Below, one piece after another: positions 17,277 to 25,297 of a stretch of DNA of 64,000 nucleotides. Location: contig NC_009614.1 of the NCBI RefSeq assembly GCF_000012825.1, positions 4,588,001 through 4,652,000 of the forward strand, written 5' to 3'. This DNA comes from Phocaeicola vulgatus ATCC 8482. Lineage in GTDB: Bacteria; Bacteroidota; Bacteroidia; Bacteroidales; Bacteroidaceae. Numbering within the stretch: the first letter of the stretch is position 1; the number at the start of each line of letters is the position of its first letter. Under the pieces are notes generated by a model that saw only the letters and a program-made list of their open reading frames with translations, ran no database searches and was not told the DNA's origin. Made by a program: the position numbers and the translations under genes.

Positions 17277-17768
17277 TCACAATTTGCGCCAAGCCTCGAA
17301 GTCCTCTTCATAAAGGCTTAGGTGGTGGCGCACGATGTTCTCGATGATGCCCGATACGCTCATGCGTCTCCCTCCGAGGATGCGGACGACACGATCAAGA
17401 CGGTCTCGTACATCGGAACTGACGAAGACTGGCTTGCGGTCGTCAATCCTTGGAACCTGGAGGAAGGTCTGCTGATACTCCTCCAGTGTTGCCTTGCGCT
17501 GCTTGCCACTGATGCGCTTCTGCGGATTCGGTGGCGATTGAGCCTCGTTCGTTGATGTTTCCTCTCTATAGGGAGTTGTTGCAGCAACTTTCTCTACAAT
17601 TGCTCTCAACTCTGGGTTCTCTACATCATCATAATCATCATAGAGAGAATTACAACTACTTGGATTGGCTTTGTTGCCATACGTAGATGGTTTAACAAAA
17701 TCCAAATACTCTTTTTCCATCAGCTCCTTTTGCTCAGGAGCCAAGACTACATCTTTTGTTCTTGCCAT
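17277..17768 (-). CDS. DUF3408-family protein
   Basis: This 163-residue protein has a disordered Asn/Ser/Asp-rich first 100 residues and a conserved C-terminal domain (P-V-F-V-S-S-D-V-R-D-R-L, then S-V-S-G-I-I-E-N-I-V-R-H-H-L) of ribbon-helix-helix character. DUF3408 proteins are encoded beside tra/mob genes in Bacteroides conjugative transposons and are thought to bind DNA. It lies upstream of the oriT-like repeats on the same strand as the mob operon, so it may be a relaxosome component or regulator. Confidence 0.75.
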   Translation of the reverse strand: MARTKDVVLAPEQKELMEKEYLDFVKPSTYGNKANPSSCNSLYDDYDDVENPELRAIVEKVAATTPYREETSTNEAQSPPNPQKRISGKQRKATLEEYQQTFLQVPRIDDRKPVFVSSDVRDRLDRVVRILGGRRMSVSGIIENIVRHHLSLYEEDFEAWRKL

Positions 17769-18165
17769 AGCTTATGCTGTTTTATTTGTTAGTATAGTGG
17801 TCACGGTTTGCACCATTGACCGATTGTCGGGTGCAAAGTAAGTGTACTGAGTGCAGCCATGCAACTGATTGGGTGTAACGTGGCAATTTAGTTGTGGCTT
17901 GCTTATTTGCATACCGAGATAGTTGTGAGAACTTCAACGTATTTCTCAACTCATCATTGTTCATGCATTCGTTGCAGCCGTGCAAGTTTTTCTTGTTGTT
18001 TTTGGCGTTGAAGTCGGCAAACCCCGGCAACATACTGCCACAGAAATTGAAAGCGCTTGTTTTTAGATTGCCGTGCCTTATCTTTGCACTCACAAGCGTG
18101 GAGCACAGCATATGCGTGGAGCTTTGCGACATATAACATAGTATTAACTTAGAAAAAAGAAAAGT
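17769..18165. other. Intergenic region with promoter
   Basis: These 397 bp hold no convincing gene. A -7 box TATCTTTG at 18079-18086 points rightwards to the HTH gene at 18166. The region lies between divergent genes (DUF3408 leftwards, HTH rightwards), so it should also hold the leftward promoter, which I could not place. Confidence 0.5.
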
Positions 18166-18477
18166 ATGGGATTCATCGTATTCGAGGAAGAGGCATTCAA
18201 CTATCTTGATGCCCAGTTGGAGAACTTCGTGAAGCGCATGGACAGAATCCGTGAGCGCAGTGAGGACAAGACCATGAACAAGTGGCTCGACACGCAGGAC
18301 GTGTGTCAGACGCTCAACATCTGCCCACGGACAGTGCAGACGCTTCGGGACAACGGAACTTTGGCTTATACGCAAATCAGCCACAAGACCTACTACAAGC
18401 CGGAGGACGTGATGGCTATCGTAGCTGTAGTGGAGGACAGGAAAAAGGACATGCGCTTTCGCAAGCGCACAGGTTAG
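18166..18477 (+). CDS. HTH DNA-binding protein (excisionase/MerR-like)
   Basis: This 103-residue protein has a helical N-terminal region and then W-L-D-T-Q-D-V-C-Q-T-L and R-T-V-Q-T-L-R-D-N-G (residues about 41-70), a helix-turn-helix with wing K-T-Y-Y-K-P-E-D-V. It is the first of two tandem HTH genes facing the integrase operon, a common arrangement for excision control in Bacteroides elements. Promoter at 18079. Confidence 0.75.
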   Translation: MGFIVFEEEAFNYLDAQLENFVKRMDRIRERSEDKTMNKWLDTQDVCQTLNICPRTVQTLRDNGTLAYTQISHKTYYKPEDVMAIVAVVEDRKKDMRFRKRTG

Positions 18478-18559
18478 GCTGTCAATATACAACAGCCACT
18501 TAATCCAATGCAGCAAGTAAACCGAGTAACGTAAGTATCAACAATAAAACGAGACAACT

Positions 18560-18868
18560 ATGAGCAATGAAGTAATGACAAGAAACAGCGAGTGGAAGAA
18601 CCACATCGTGAACCACCTCAACCGAATGGTTGACAATTTTGAACGTGCCGTGATGAACTACCGCCCCATGCTTGGCGGTGAGCGCTTCATGACGGACAAG
18701 GAGCTTTGTGCCAGGCTGCAACTGAGCCGAAGAACCCTGCAGGACTACCGAAACAACGGTGTCATCCCGTATATCCAGCTTGGCGGAAAGATACTCTACC
18801 GCGAGTCCGACATTCAGAAGATTCTGATGGCTAACTATCGTGAGGCGTACAGAATGAAAGGTGTGTAG
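18560..18868 (+). CDS. HTH DNA-binding protein, paralogue of the one at 6835
   Basis: This 102-residue protein has its HTH at about 45-98 with M-T-D-K-E-L-C-A-R-L, then R-R-T-L-Q-D-Y-R-N-N, nearly the same layout and wording as the protein at 6835-7146. It follows the previous HTH gene by 82 bp and is probably co-transcribed. Likely recombination directionality or regulatory factor for the two downstream integrases (inference). Confidence 0.75.
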   Translation: MSNEVMTRNSEWKNHIVNHLNRMVDNFERAVMNYRPMLGGERFMTDKELCARLQLSRRTLQDYRNNGVIPYIQLGGKILYRESDIQKILMANYREAYRMKGV

Positions 18869-18901
18869 GAGAATGTCCTTGATGAGTGTGTGAAATGAAC
18901 A

Positions 18902-18957
18902 AGGCGACAACGTATAACTTACCGAGTGTGGCTGTTATAGGTTGTCGCCTCGTTTTA
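18902..18957 (+). terminator. Long-stem terminator after the HTH pair
   Basis: A 17-bp stem with one central mismatch (18902-18918 with 18934-18950; outer AGGCGACAAC/GTTGTCGCCT) is followed by CGTTTTATT. It ends the rightward HTH operon before the convergent integrase operon. Confidence 0.75.
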
Positions 18958-19096
18958 TTGGCTATACTGAGTTGTTCGTGTTTGCCGAGTGTTCTCCGTA
19001 TGGTCTGTATAAAATCTAATACCTGAAAACACTGCGGTGGTTCGCCCAAGTGGCTGGAGGCGCAAAGCCTCCAAGGAACGTTGCTTTATGGCAGGT

Positions 19097-19459
19097 CTAT
19101 GCCATTGCATTCTCTGTAAAGATACAGACCAGTTTAGTGCGGCTTGTCTGTCTGCCGATGACGGACTGCATGATGAACTCCCGAAAGGCTCTGCTCTCAA
19201 TGCTGTCAATACGGAAGGCTACCGCAATGACGAGTTCAAGGCTATACACATCATAGCTGATGCGGTCGTTCTTCCTGACATGACGGCGTACACCCTGCTC
19301 TTTCAGAATGCCGTCCTTGAATATAGCCTTGACAGCCTTGCGCACATAGCAGCCGAATACATTATACATGTCGGCAATCTCCTGCAAGGTCATCCATACA
19401 GTATAGGTCGGCATGGATACCGTTCCGCTCTCGCTGATAGTTATAACTCCTCTGTTCAT
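19097..19459 (-). CDS. Small RhuM/KilA-N-like protein paired with an integrase
   Basis: This 120-residue protein is homologous along its length to the protein at 7241-7600: M-(N/K)-R-G-(V/I)-I at the start, V-W-M-T with E-I-A, and D-V-Y-S-L-E with A-F-R. Its start overlaps the integrase stop by 4 bp (ATGA), so the two are translationally coupled. Tight pairing with an integrase in two separate elements indicates an accessory role in recombination; mechanism unknown. Confidence 0.6.
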   Translation of the reverse strand: MNRGVITISESGTVSMPTYTVWMTLQEIADMYNVFGCYVRKAVKAIFKDGILKEQGVRRHVRKNDRISYDVYSLELVIAVAFRIDSIESRAFREFIMQSVIGRQTSRTKLVCIFTENAMA

Positions 19460-20679
19460 TTCCCGTCCTCCTTATTTTTATTCTGGTCAGTTTCTTTTGT
19501 TTCTCTGCGCAGCATCAGCTTGTCCATGTCCTTGGATATCTTGTCATCGGTGATGACAGCATAGACCTGGGTGCTTCGCAGGTTGGAATGCCCCATCATC
19601 TTGGCGATGCTTTCCATTGATATGCCCGAAGTAACCATGTTTACTCCGAATGTATGTCTTGCAACGTGTGCGGTAAGATTCTCATTTATACCCAAAGCCA
19701 CACCGAGTGAATGAAATTCAAACCACATGGAATCACGTGAAGAAAGAGGGAAAACAGGTTTGCTATCATCCGCTGTATTGTATAGCGACATTATTTGTTC
19801 AGCTATCGGATGCAAGGGAATGAACGCTTCGTTGTTGGTCTTTGCTCTTTTCTCACGAATGTATTTTCTACCGTCTGCCGTCATCCCGATATGGTGTGGA
19901 TACAGGTTACGTAAATCGACATAAGCCAAACCTGTAAGGCTGGAGAAAACAAACATTCTTCGTGCCAACTCCAAAGCCTTATCTTCCATAGGAGTCTCCA
20001 TAATGAGCAGCAAGTCATTTCTGGATATATGTCTACGCTTTGGTGAGCCTTTCTTTTCATATCCGACATCTTCCAGTGGATTGAATTTCAGCAGACCTCT
20101 GTCAACAGCGATATAAACCAAGCGTTGCAGCCAACAAAGATTATGGTTCGTATTGGATGCACTATACCCTTTGCCAATCAAGAACAACTTATAAGATTTG
20201 CCAAATTCCTCAGTCAAATCTTCAAATGTAATGTCATTCATTCCTCGTAACCCGATGAACTCTCGCAAGTTTAGCTGCGATGTCTTAGATTGGCGATAAG
20301 AAGATGTTGAGTTAATACGGATGGAGCGCAGCCTAAGGCGTTCACGCTCCTCCTCGCCAGTGGCAAGCAATGTCATCGGGATAGTATTTGCATCAACAAT
20401 AACATTCTTCAGAATCTCGGCGGTAACGATGCCCTTTTCCTTTGTTGCCTGCTCGTAGGCTTCGTCAATTCTTAGTCTGAACGCTTGCAGTTGTCCGTTC
20501 ACTCTTGCATTCTTGGCTTCACCTTTTTTCGTGTCCCATTCTTCGGGAGCACAGTAAAGACCTGTTGCTATGGCTGACACTTTGCCGTCAATTGTGATAC
20601 GGCAAAATATAGATGTGGTTCCGTCTGCCTTTACTCTGCCACGGTTGATATAATAAAACTGCTTGTATGTACTTCTCAT
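19456..20679 (-). CDS. Tyrosine recombinase of the nested element (second integrase gene)
   Basis: This 407-residue integrase keeps H-V-A-R-H (HxxR box) and S-T-Q-V-Y near the C-terminus, so the catalytic Tyr is present. The Arg I position reads T-G-L-A-Y, without Arg, as in IntDOT relatives. It lies 31 bp downstream of the other integrase on the same strand and is coupled to the RhuM-like gene. Two integrases in tandem may both be needed for integration or excision, as in some Bacteroides mobilizable transposons. Confidence 0.85.
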   Translation of the reverse strand: MRSTYKQFYYINRGRVKADGTTSIFCRITIDGKVSAIATGLYCAPEEWDTKKGEAKNARVNGQLQAFRLRIDEAYEQATKEKGIVTAEILKNVIVDANTIPMTLLATGEEERERLRLRSIRINSTSSYRQSKTSQLNLREFIGLRGMNDITFEDLTEEFGKSYKLFLIGKGYSASNTNHNLCWLQRLVYIAVDRGLLKFNPLEDVGYEKKGSPKRRHISRNDLLLIMETPMEDKALELARRMFVFSSLTGLAYVDLRNLYPHHIGMTADGRKYIREKRAKTNNEAFIPLHPIAEQIMSLYNTADDSKPVFPLSSRDSMWFEFHSLGVALGINENLTAHVARHTFGVNMVTSGISMESIAKMMGHSNLRSTQVYAVITDDKISKDMDKLMLRRETKETDQNKNKEDGK

Positions 20680-20710
20680 TGTTATGTTCCTTTCTTATTT
20701 TGTGAAAATA

Positions 20711-21949
20711 TTACAGGACAAACTTGAAGTCTTTGTTGGCTTCGATGAACTTGTCCATATCCTCAAATAGCTTTTTCGGGGTGACACGTGCATAGATTTG
20801 CGTGGTCTGAATGTTGCTGTGACCAAGCATTCTGCTGATAGTCTCTATCGGAACACCTTCTTCGAGCGTAACGAGCGATGCGAAACTGTGCCGTCCAACA
20901 TGATAGACCAAATCCATACTTATGCCAGATATGCCAGATAGTACTCGGAGACTTTTCATGTTACCTCTCAGCACTCGAAATTCCTGTGGCGGTAAAAGAG
21001 TAGGTCTTGTCGGGTCTTTGTATTTCTCCAACATGGCAAGCGCCTCTGGCAGTAACTTCACACGTGCAAGCATCTTGTTCTTCTTTCTATGGTATTTCAG
21101 CCAAAGGCTGCCCTCCTCATCACGAAAGAGGTTTTCTTCCGTGATGGAAACCGTATCGGCATAAGCCGTGCCTGTATAGCAGGCGAAAAGAAAAAGGTCA
21201 CGGGTCAAAGCCAACGATTTTCTTCGCTCTGGTATTTCGAGGTCACGAATTTTCAGGAAGTCCTCACGTGTCAATGCCTTTGGTGGATTCTCTTTCTTTT
21301 GAGGTAGCTTGAAGTGCATGAAATGATAACGCTCGGAGTGTCCTGCCTTGAAAGCTATTCGGCAGGTCTTCTTCAAGATGGCGAGATAGTGGCGGACTGT
21401 ATCAAGTGCAAGACCTCTCTCGTCCAAGCAAAAGTCCATGTACTCACGGATAAACTGCTCGTCAAGCTCACCGAATGCCACATCGTCAGTTCCATAACGC
21501 TTCTTGACGAACAATCCCAATGTCAGGCGAGTGTACTGGTAGTTTGGCAGCGTGCCTTTCTTGTAGTCGATGCCGATTCTTGACTCAATGTCCGCAATGA
21601 TGGCGTCAAGCTGCTTCAACAAGGTCATCTGAGTGTCTGCACTGCATTGAAACAGATCCTTTATCGCCTTTGCGTCAAAATCCGTCTTGCGCTCCACAAG
21701 TGACTCGTAGGCTGAGTTTATTGCCAGCAACAGCTTGTCAATCTTGGCGTTCACTTCCACAGCCTCCTTGCTCTTGCCGTCAAGTCTGCTCTCACGTGGA
21801 TTCCATAACTTTGGCGTACATGACAACTTGCAACCGAACTGCGCCATTGTTCGGTTGAGGGTGATGCGTCCCATGATGGGAGCCTTACCGTTCTTGTCCA
21901 ATCCGCTCTTTTTAAGGTAGAGCAGCACCTTGAATTTTTCAACTTTCAT
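20711..21949 (-). CDS. Tyrosine recombinase nearest the right end of the nested element
   Basis: This 412-residue integrase carries H-V-G-R-H and T-T-Q-I-Y-A in the catalytic domain, with T-G-T-A-Y at the Arg I position. The first gene of its operon, it starts 290 bp from the right att core, the usual position for the integrase that defines the element. Probably the enzyme that inserted the element into the host integrase gene. Confidence 0.88.
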   Translation of the reverse strand: MKVEKFKVLLYLKKSGLDKNGKAPIMGRITLNRTMAQFGCKLSCTPKLWNPRESRLDGKSKEAVEVNAKIDKLLLAINSAYESLVERKTDFDAKAIKDLFQCSADTQMTLLKQLDAIIADIESRIGIDYKKGTLPNYQYTRLTLGLFVKKRYGTDDVAFGELDEQFIREYMDFCLDERGLALDTVRHYLAILKKTCRIAFKAGHSERYHFMHFKLPQKKENPPKALTREDFLKIRDLEIPERRKSLALTRDLFLFACYTGTAYADTVSITEENLFRDEEGSLWLKYHRKKNKMLARVKLLPEALAMLEKYKDPTRPTLLPPQEFRVLRGNMKSLRVLSGISGISMDLVYHVGRHSFASLVTLEEGVPIETISRMLGHSNIQTTQIYARVTPKKLFEDMDKFIEANKDFKFVL

Positions 21950-22239
21950 CTGCTTACTTTTTTAGTTTGCAAAAATAATCAATCAGTAAGCATTCTCCGT
22001 CATTGAAAGTTGTGCAGAACAGTGCAACAAACACTGGTGACAAACTATTTGTTTTTCACCTCGTTAGCAGTGTTGGTTTCGGTAACTGACCGCTAACGGT
22101 TTGGTAACTGAAATAACTCAATAGACTGCTCGGCTTTGCTTTGCAGCCAATTGGCAGAATTATGAAATATTGCTCATTCTCAACCACTTGCAGTTCATTT
22201 CTCTCATCTTCATTTTCCGTTGCTTTTGCTTAAATTGTG
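21950..22239. other. Right end of the nested element with arm-site repeats
   Basis: There is no gene in this 290-bp stretch. Direct repeats GGTAACTGA at 22081-22089 and 22103-22111, and GTTAGC/GCTAAC nearby, are candidate integrase arm sites. The sequence TTGGTAACT at 22101-22109 has a complement at 13713-13721 near the left end. Confidence 0.55.
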
Positions 22240-22247
22240 CACTGCTT
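22240..22247 (+). repeat. Right copy of the att core CACTGCTT
   Basis: Second copy of the 8-bp target sequence, in the same codon phase of the interrupted integrase as the left copy. It marks the right junction. Confidence 0.85.
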
Positions 22248-22404
22248 TAGGCACACATATGCTACACTACAGATTGCAGCCGGTACAGACATCTTCACAG
22301 TGTCAAAAATGCTTACTCATAAGAATGTTGCAACAACACAAATCTATGCTGAATTAGTAAGTGAAAAGAAAAGAGAAACTGTCGATAAGATATCACTAAA
22401 GTAA
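22240..22404 (+). pseudogene. Integrase of the second element, 3' part
   Basis: From the core copy CACTGCTT the frame reads H-C-F-R-H-T-Y-A-T-L-Q, then M-L-T-H-K-N-V, then T-T-Q-I-Y-A-E, ending K-I-S-L-K and TAA. This is the exact missing C-terminus of the integrase begun at 12531, in phase with it. There is no start codon of its own. A terminator follows at 22468. Confidence 0.9.
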
Positions 22405-22467
22405 TATGCAATAAAATTGCATATCTGAAATAAACATGCAATAGTGATCAAAAGTTTTTATATGTAT

Positions 22468-22505
22468 AGCCGTTGGGAAAATCGGAGTTTTCCAACGGCT
22501 TTTTC
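22468..22505 (+). terminator. Terminator of the split integrase gene
   Basis: The stem AGCCGTTGG/CCAACGGCT (22468-22476 with 22492-22500), extended inward by AAAA/TTTT around a one-base bulge, is followed by a T run. It would end transcription of the original integrase gene. Confidence 0.8.
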
Positions 22506-22661
22506 ATTTATGTAACAATACAAAATACGGTTAAAAATGTAAATTTTCTTTGTTCGTTTTTTTATAAGTATGATTGGCGATTTCACGAAGTATGATACTT
22601 ATATTATATTAAAAACCAGACATTTTGTAATCATTTCCTTTAATTTCTGATACTTCAAAAA

Positions 22662-22669
22662 TATATTTG
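22662..22669 (+). promoter_or_regulatory. -7 box TATATTTG
   Basis: Matches TAnnTTTG followed by C, 32 bp upstream of the membrane-protein gene at 22701. Confidence 0.5.
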
Positions 22670-22700
22670 CATCAAAATCAATAACAAAAAATCATTAATT

Positions 22701-23489
22701 ATGAAAAGATTAAATTTATTCCATTTTGCTGTAATATATGTAACTGCAATATGTTCAATTACCTCAATTCCCAGATATCTGATATTGAAAGGAAACTCTC
22801 CACATAGTCTGGACCTTGTATTATACTCACTCTTCACTACCCTACTTTTTATTACAATCATATTTATGATTGAAACAGCTTACTGTAAATATATTGTACC
22901 TACAATATGTAATCTTATTGATGTAGTACAAGATCAAAGAAGTAAAAGGATTAACAAAATACAGGGAAATACGAAAAGTAATGGTAGACTATCGATGAAA
23001 CTATTTCATAAAACCATTGATGATGATAAAGAAAAGACAGATAATTCTATATTGTACTCTCATGAGGAAGAAGTAAGATTGGATAGAGAACGTATCAAAA
23101 AAGAAAAAGATGATACAATAAAAGAAGTCATGTCTTATTTTGAAGCTACTTTCAAAAATATACTGACAAGCAATGAAATGAGTGTCATGAAAGAAAATAT
23201 TATGGCCTTAAACAATAAAACAGAAATAAAGACAGCTGTATTACGTCGTTTGAATGGAGTTACATCAAAAGATTTATACCATTTAGCTAGAAATATCGGG
23301 AAACGGTTAGGATGCTCAAACATGCAAATAGCACATTTCATCAAAAAAAGTTTTCAGCTCATGCTTGAAGATACTGAGATACTGACCATTTCAAGCAAAC
23401 TCACCTGTAATGAAGGCCGGTTTACTATAAAAATTATTCCTATCGGAACACCGCTCGTTGCACAGTCTCTTCCCTTTTCAAAAGATTAA
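22701..23489 (+). CDS. Two-helix membrane protein of unknown function
   Basis: This 262-residue protein has hydrophobic segments at about 6-24 and 37-60, followed by a long charged, mostly helical cytoplasmic region (K/E-rich about 75-160) and a C-terminal part with no recognised domain. It lies directly downstream of the second element's integrase and upstream of its excisionase-like and primase genes. The family is not recognised by me. It may belong to mobilization or maintenance of the element. Confidence 0.6.
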   Translation: MKRLNLFHFAVIYVTAICSITSIPRYLILKGNSPHSLDLVLYSLFTTLLFITIIFMIETAYCKYIVPTICNLIDVVQDQRSKRINKIQGNTKSNGRLSMKLFHKTIDDDKEKTDNSILYSHEEEVRLDRERIKKEKDDTIKEVMSYFEATFKNILTSNEMSVMKENIMALNNKTEIKTAVLRRLNGVTSKDLYHLARNIGKRLGCSNMQIAHFIKKSFQLMLEDTEILTISSKLTCNEGRFTIKIIPIGTPLVAQSLPFSKD

Positions 23490-23512
23490 TATAGAAAAAA
23501 CATTACTATCCA

Positions 23513-23543
23513 TTGGTTAACTTATAATCCACCAGTTAACCAA
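23513..23543. promoter_or_regulatory. Inverted repeat TTGGTTAACT/AGTTAACCAA
   Basis: Perfect 10-bp arms (23513-23522, 23534-23543) with an 11-nt spacer lie 37 bp before the excisionase-like gene. The GGTTAA core is shared with the inverted repeat at 12425-12449. Confidence 0.55.
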
Positions 23544-23580
23544 TAATACACCATCTTTCTTTGCTGAAAATCAATTTAAA

Positions 23581-23955
23581 ATGATGAAGATGAAATTAAA
23601 TTTCGAGGAATTACCTCAAGCCACAGCTTTTCTATTGGAGAAGGTGGAAGAACTGACGATTTCTATTAATGAGATGAAGCAGTTATTAAAGAGACAGACA
23701 GCAGCAAAGGAAGAAATGATTGGTATTAACGAGGCTTGTGAGATACTCAGCCTTGCTAAGCCAACGGTTTATGCTCTTGTTCAGGCAAATAAAATCCCCT
23801 ATTATCAACCTGGGAAAATGCTTAAATTCAAACGTACCGAACTTATGGAGTGGATGGAAAAAAGCAGGAAAAAACCGATTGACAAAGAGAGCCTATACAA
23901 AGAGATACAAAAAGGAGTAAAACATAAACCAAAATCAGGATGGGAGGAATTTTAG
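23581..23955 (+). CDS. Excisionase-like HTH protein
   Basis: This 124-residue protein has an N-terminal coiled coil (L-L-E-K-V-E-E-L-T-I, residues about 17-40) followed by a helix-turn-helix with I-N-E-A-C-E-I-L-S and P-T-V-Y-A-L-V, wing K-M-L-K-F-K-R (about 48-95). This is the common layout of Bacteroides element excisionase/HTH_17 proteins. The primase-helicase gene follows immediately; the ATG at 23958 begins two bases after this stop. Confidence 0.8.
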   Translation: MMKMKLNFEELPQATAFLLEKVEELTISINEMKQLLKRQTAAKEEMIGINEACEILSLAKPTVYALVQANKIPYYQPGKMLKFKRTELMEWMEKSRKKPIDKESLYKEIQKGVKHKPKSGWEEF

Positions 23956-23957
23956 AT

Positions 23958-25164
23958 ATGGGAAAAATTGAAATGACAGATGAATACGTAAGAGTTGGTA
24001 CCACACTCTATAAAATAGTTTTTCAGCCTCTTATTAATGGCACATTTGCCAAGCGTAGAGTTCCTTGGAGTATGGGGACTTTACGTTATGATCATGGGAA
24101 AGACTTCATAGCAAGTGTTCCTAAATACGATGGTTTTTGCACTGTTCCAAGTCACGTAGATTATAAGAGGAATATTGGCTCGTTCCTTAATCTGTATGAG
24201 CCGATTACCCATATCCCTCAAAAAGGGAAGTTTCCTCATATACAAGAACTTATTCATCATATTTTCGGAGAACATTATGAGTTAGGTATGGATTACTTTC
24301 AGCTTCTTTATCTCAATCCTGTACAGAAACTACCAATTCTACTTTTGGTCTCTCAAGAAAGAAACACCGGTAAAAGTACTTTCCTGAATTTTCTGAAAGC
24401 AATCTTTCAGGATAATGTCACATTTAACACTAACGAAGACTTTCGTAGCCAGTTCAATGCTGATTGGGCCGGCAAATTACTTATTGGAGTTGACGAAGTG
24501 TTGCTTAACCGCAGAGAGGATTCTGAACGATTAAAGAATCTAAGTACAGCAAGTGTATACAAGATTGAAGCAAAGGGTAAAGACCGCTGTGAAGTGCAAT
24601 TTTTTGGTAAATTCATCATGTGGTTCCAATAATGAAGATACCCCTGTTCTTATAGAACCGGGAGAAACACGTTATTGGGTGCGAAAAATTAATCCTCTCA
24701 AAAATGACGATACGAGTTTTCTTCAAAAACTAATCACGGAAATCCCAGCATTCCTTTACTTTCTTCAACACCGTCAACTCACTACGGACAAAGAAAGCAG
24801 AATGTGGTTCAGTCCGCAACAGATACATACGCCAGCTCTCGACAGGATTATCAATTGTAGCAGGAATCATACAGAAATAGATCTCGCTGAAATCTGCATA
24901 AATATCATGGATACCATGAGCCAGGATAAATTGACTTTCTGTATTAATGACATTCAGCAGTTATTAATGCTTAGTAATATCAAGGTTGAAACCTATCAGA
25001 TTCGAAACATTTTAAAAAGGAACTGGAGACTTACACCTACTGACAATTCTCTTGCTTATTCAACCTTCATAAAGAACTACCCTCCAGGCCCTCCGTATCG
25101 AGAAGAGAAGAAAACCGGCCGCTACTATACCATTACAAAAGAATTTCTTAGAAAGTTCCGATGA
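23958..25164 (+). pseudogene. Primase-helicase (SF3-like) split by a frameshift
   Basis: The first frame (23958-24632, also open from 23940) covers the N-terminal region and the Walker A-like stretch S-Q-E-R-N-T-G-K-S-T plus G-V-D-E-V-L (Walker B). It stops right after F-I-M-W-F-Q. The +1 frame continues C-G-S-N-N-E-D and runs to 25164. Removing one G near 24622-24624 would join F-I-M-C-S-N-N-E, the usual motif C region of such helicases. Either a real inactivating insertion or a sequencing error. In intact form it would replicate the element. Confidence 0.7.
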
Positions 25165-25252
25165 TTTGATGAAATGATGAATATTGTTGTTAAACAATAG
25201 GGAATGAATGATTTATAATTCATCAAATTTTCATCATAATTCCGGAGAAAGA

Positions 25253-25290
25253 CTCAATGCTTCTTTATTTGAGGCATTGGGCCTTTTTTC
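25253..25290 (+). terminator. Rho-independent terminator after the primase gene
   Basis: The 8-bp stem CTCAATGC/GCATTGGG (25253-25260 with 25274-25281, one G-U pair) is followed by CCTTTTTTC. It separates the element genes from the convergent Mrr-like gene. Confidence 0.7.
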
Positions 25291-25297
25291 TTCCCTA

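Larger units (their letters stand above)
13476..22247. mobile_element. Nested integrative mobilizable element (~8.76 kb) inside an integrase gene
   Basis: The element spans between two copies of CACTGCTT (13476-13483 and 22240-22247), which are the target sequence in the interrupted integrase. It carries peptidase E, a broken WYL-type regulator, a membrane coiled-coil protein, an MOB-P relaxase, a MobC-like protein, an oriT-like structure, DUF3408, two HTH genes, a RhuM-like gene and two tyrosine recombinases next to the right end. Candidate arm sites TTGGTAACT occur near both ends (complement at 13713-13721; 22101-22109). It has no conjugation apparatus, so it would depend on a helper such as the conjugative element at the left. 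Confidence 0.85.

Noticed and set aside
17782..18516. 244-codon minus-strand frame
   Set aside because: Runs antisense to the HTH gene at 18166-18477 and through the promoter region; the protein is Cys/His-rich noise.
24553..24660. Programmed frameshift in the primase-helicase gene
   Set aside because: No slippery heptamer or stimulatory structure is apparent at the break; a one-base insertion explains it more simply.
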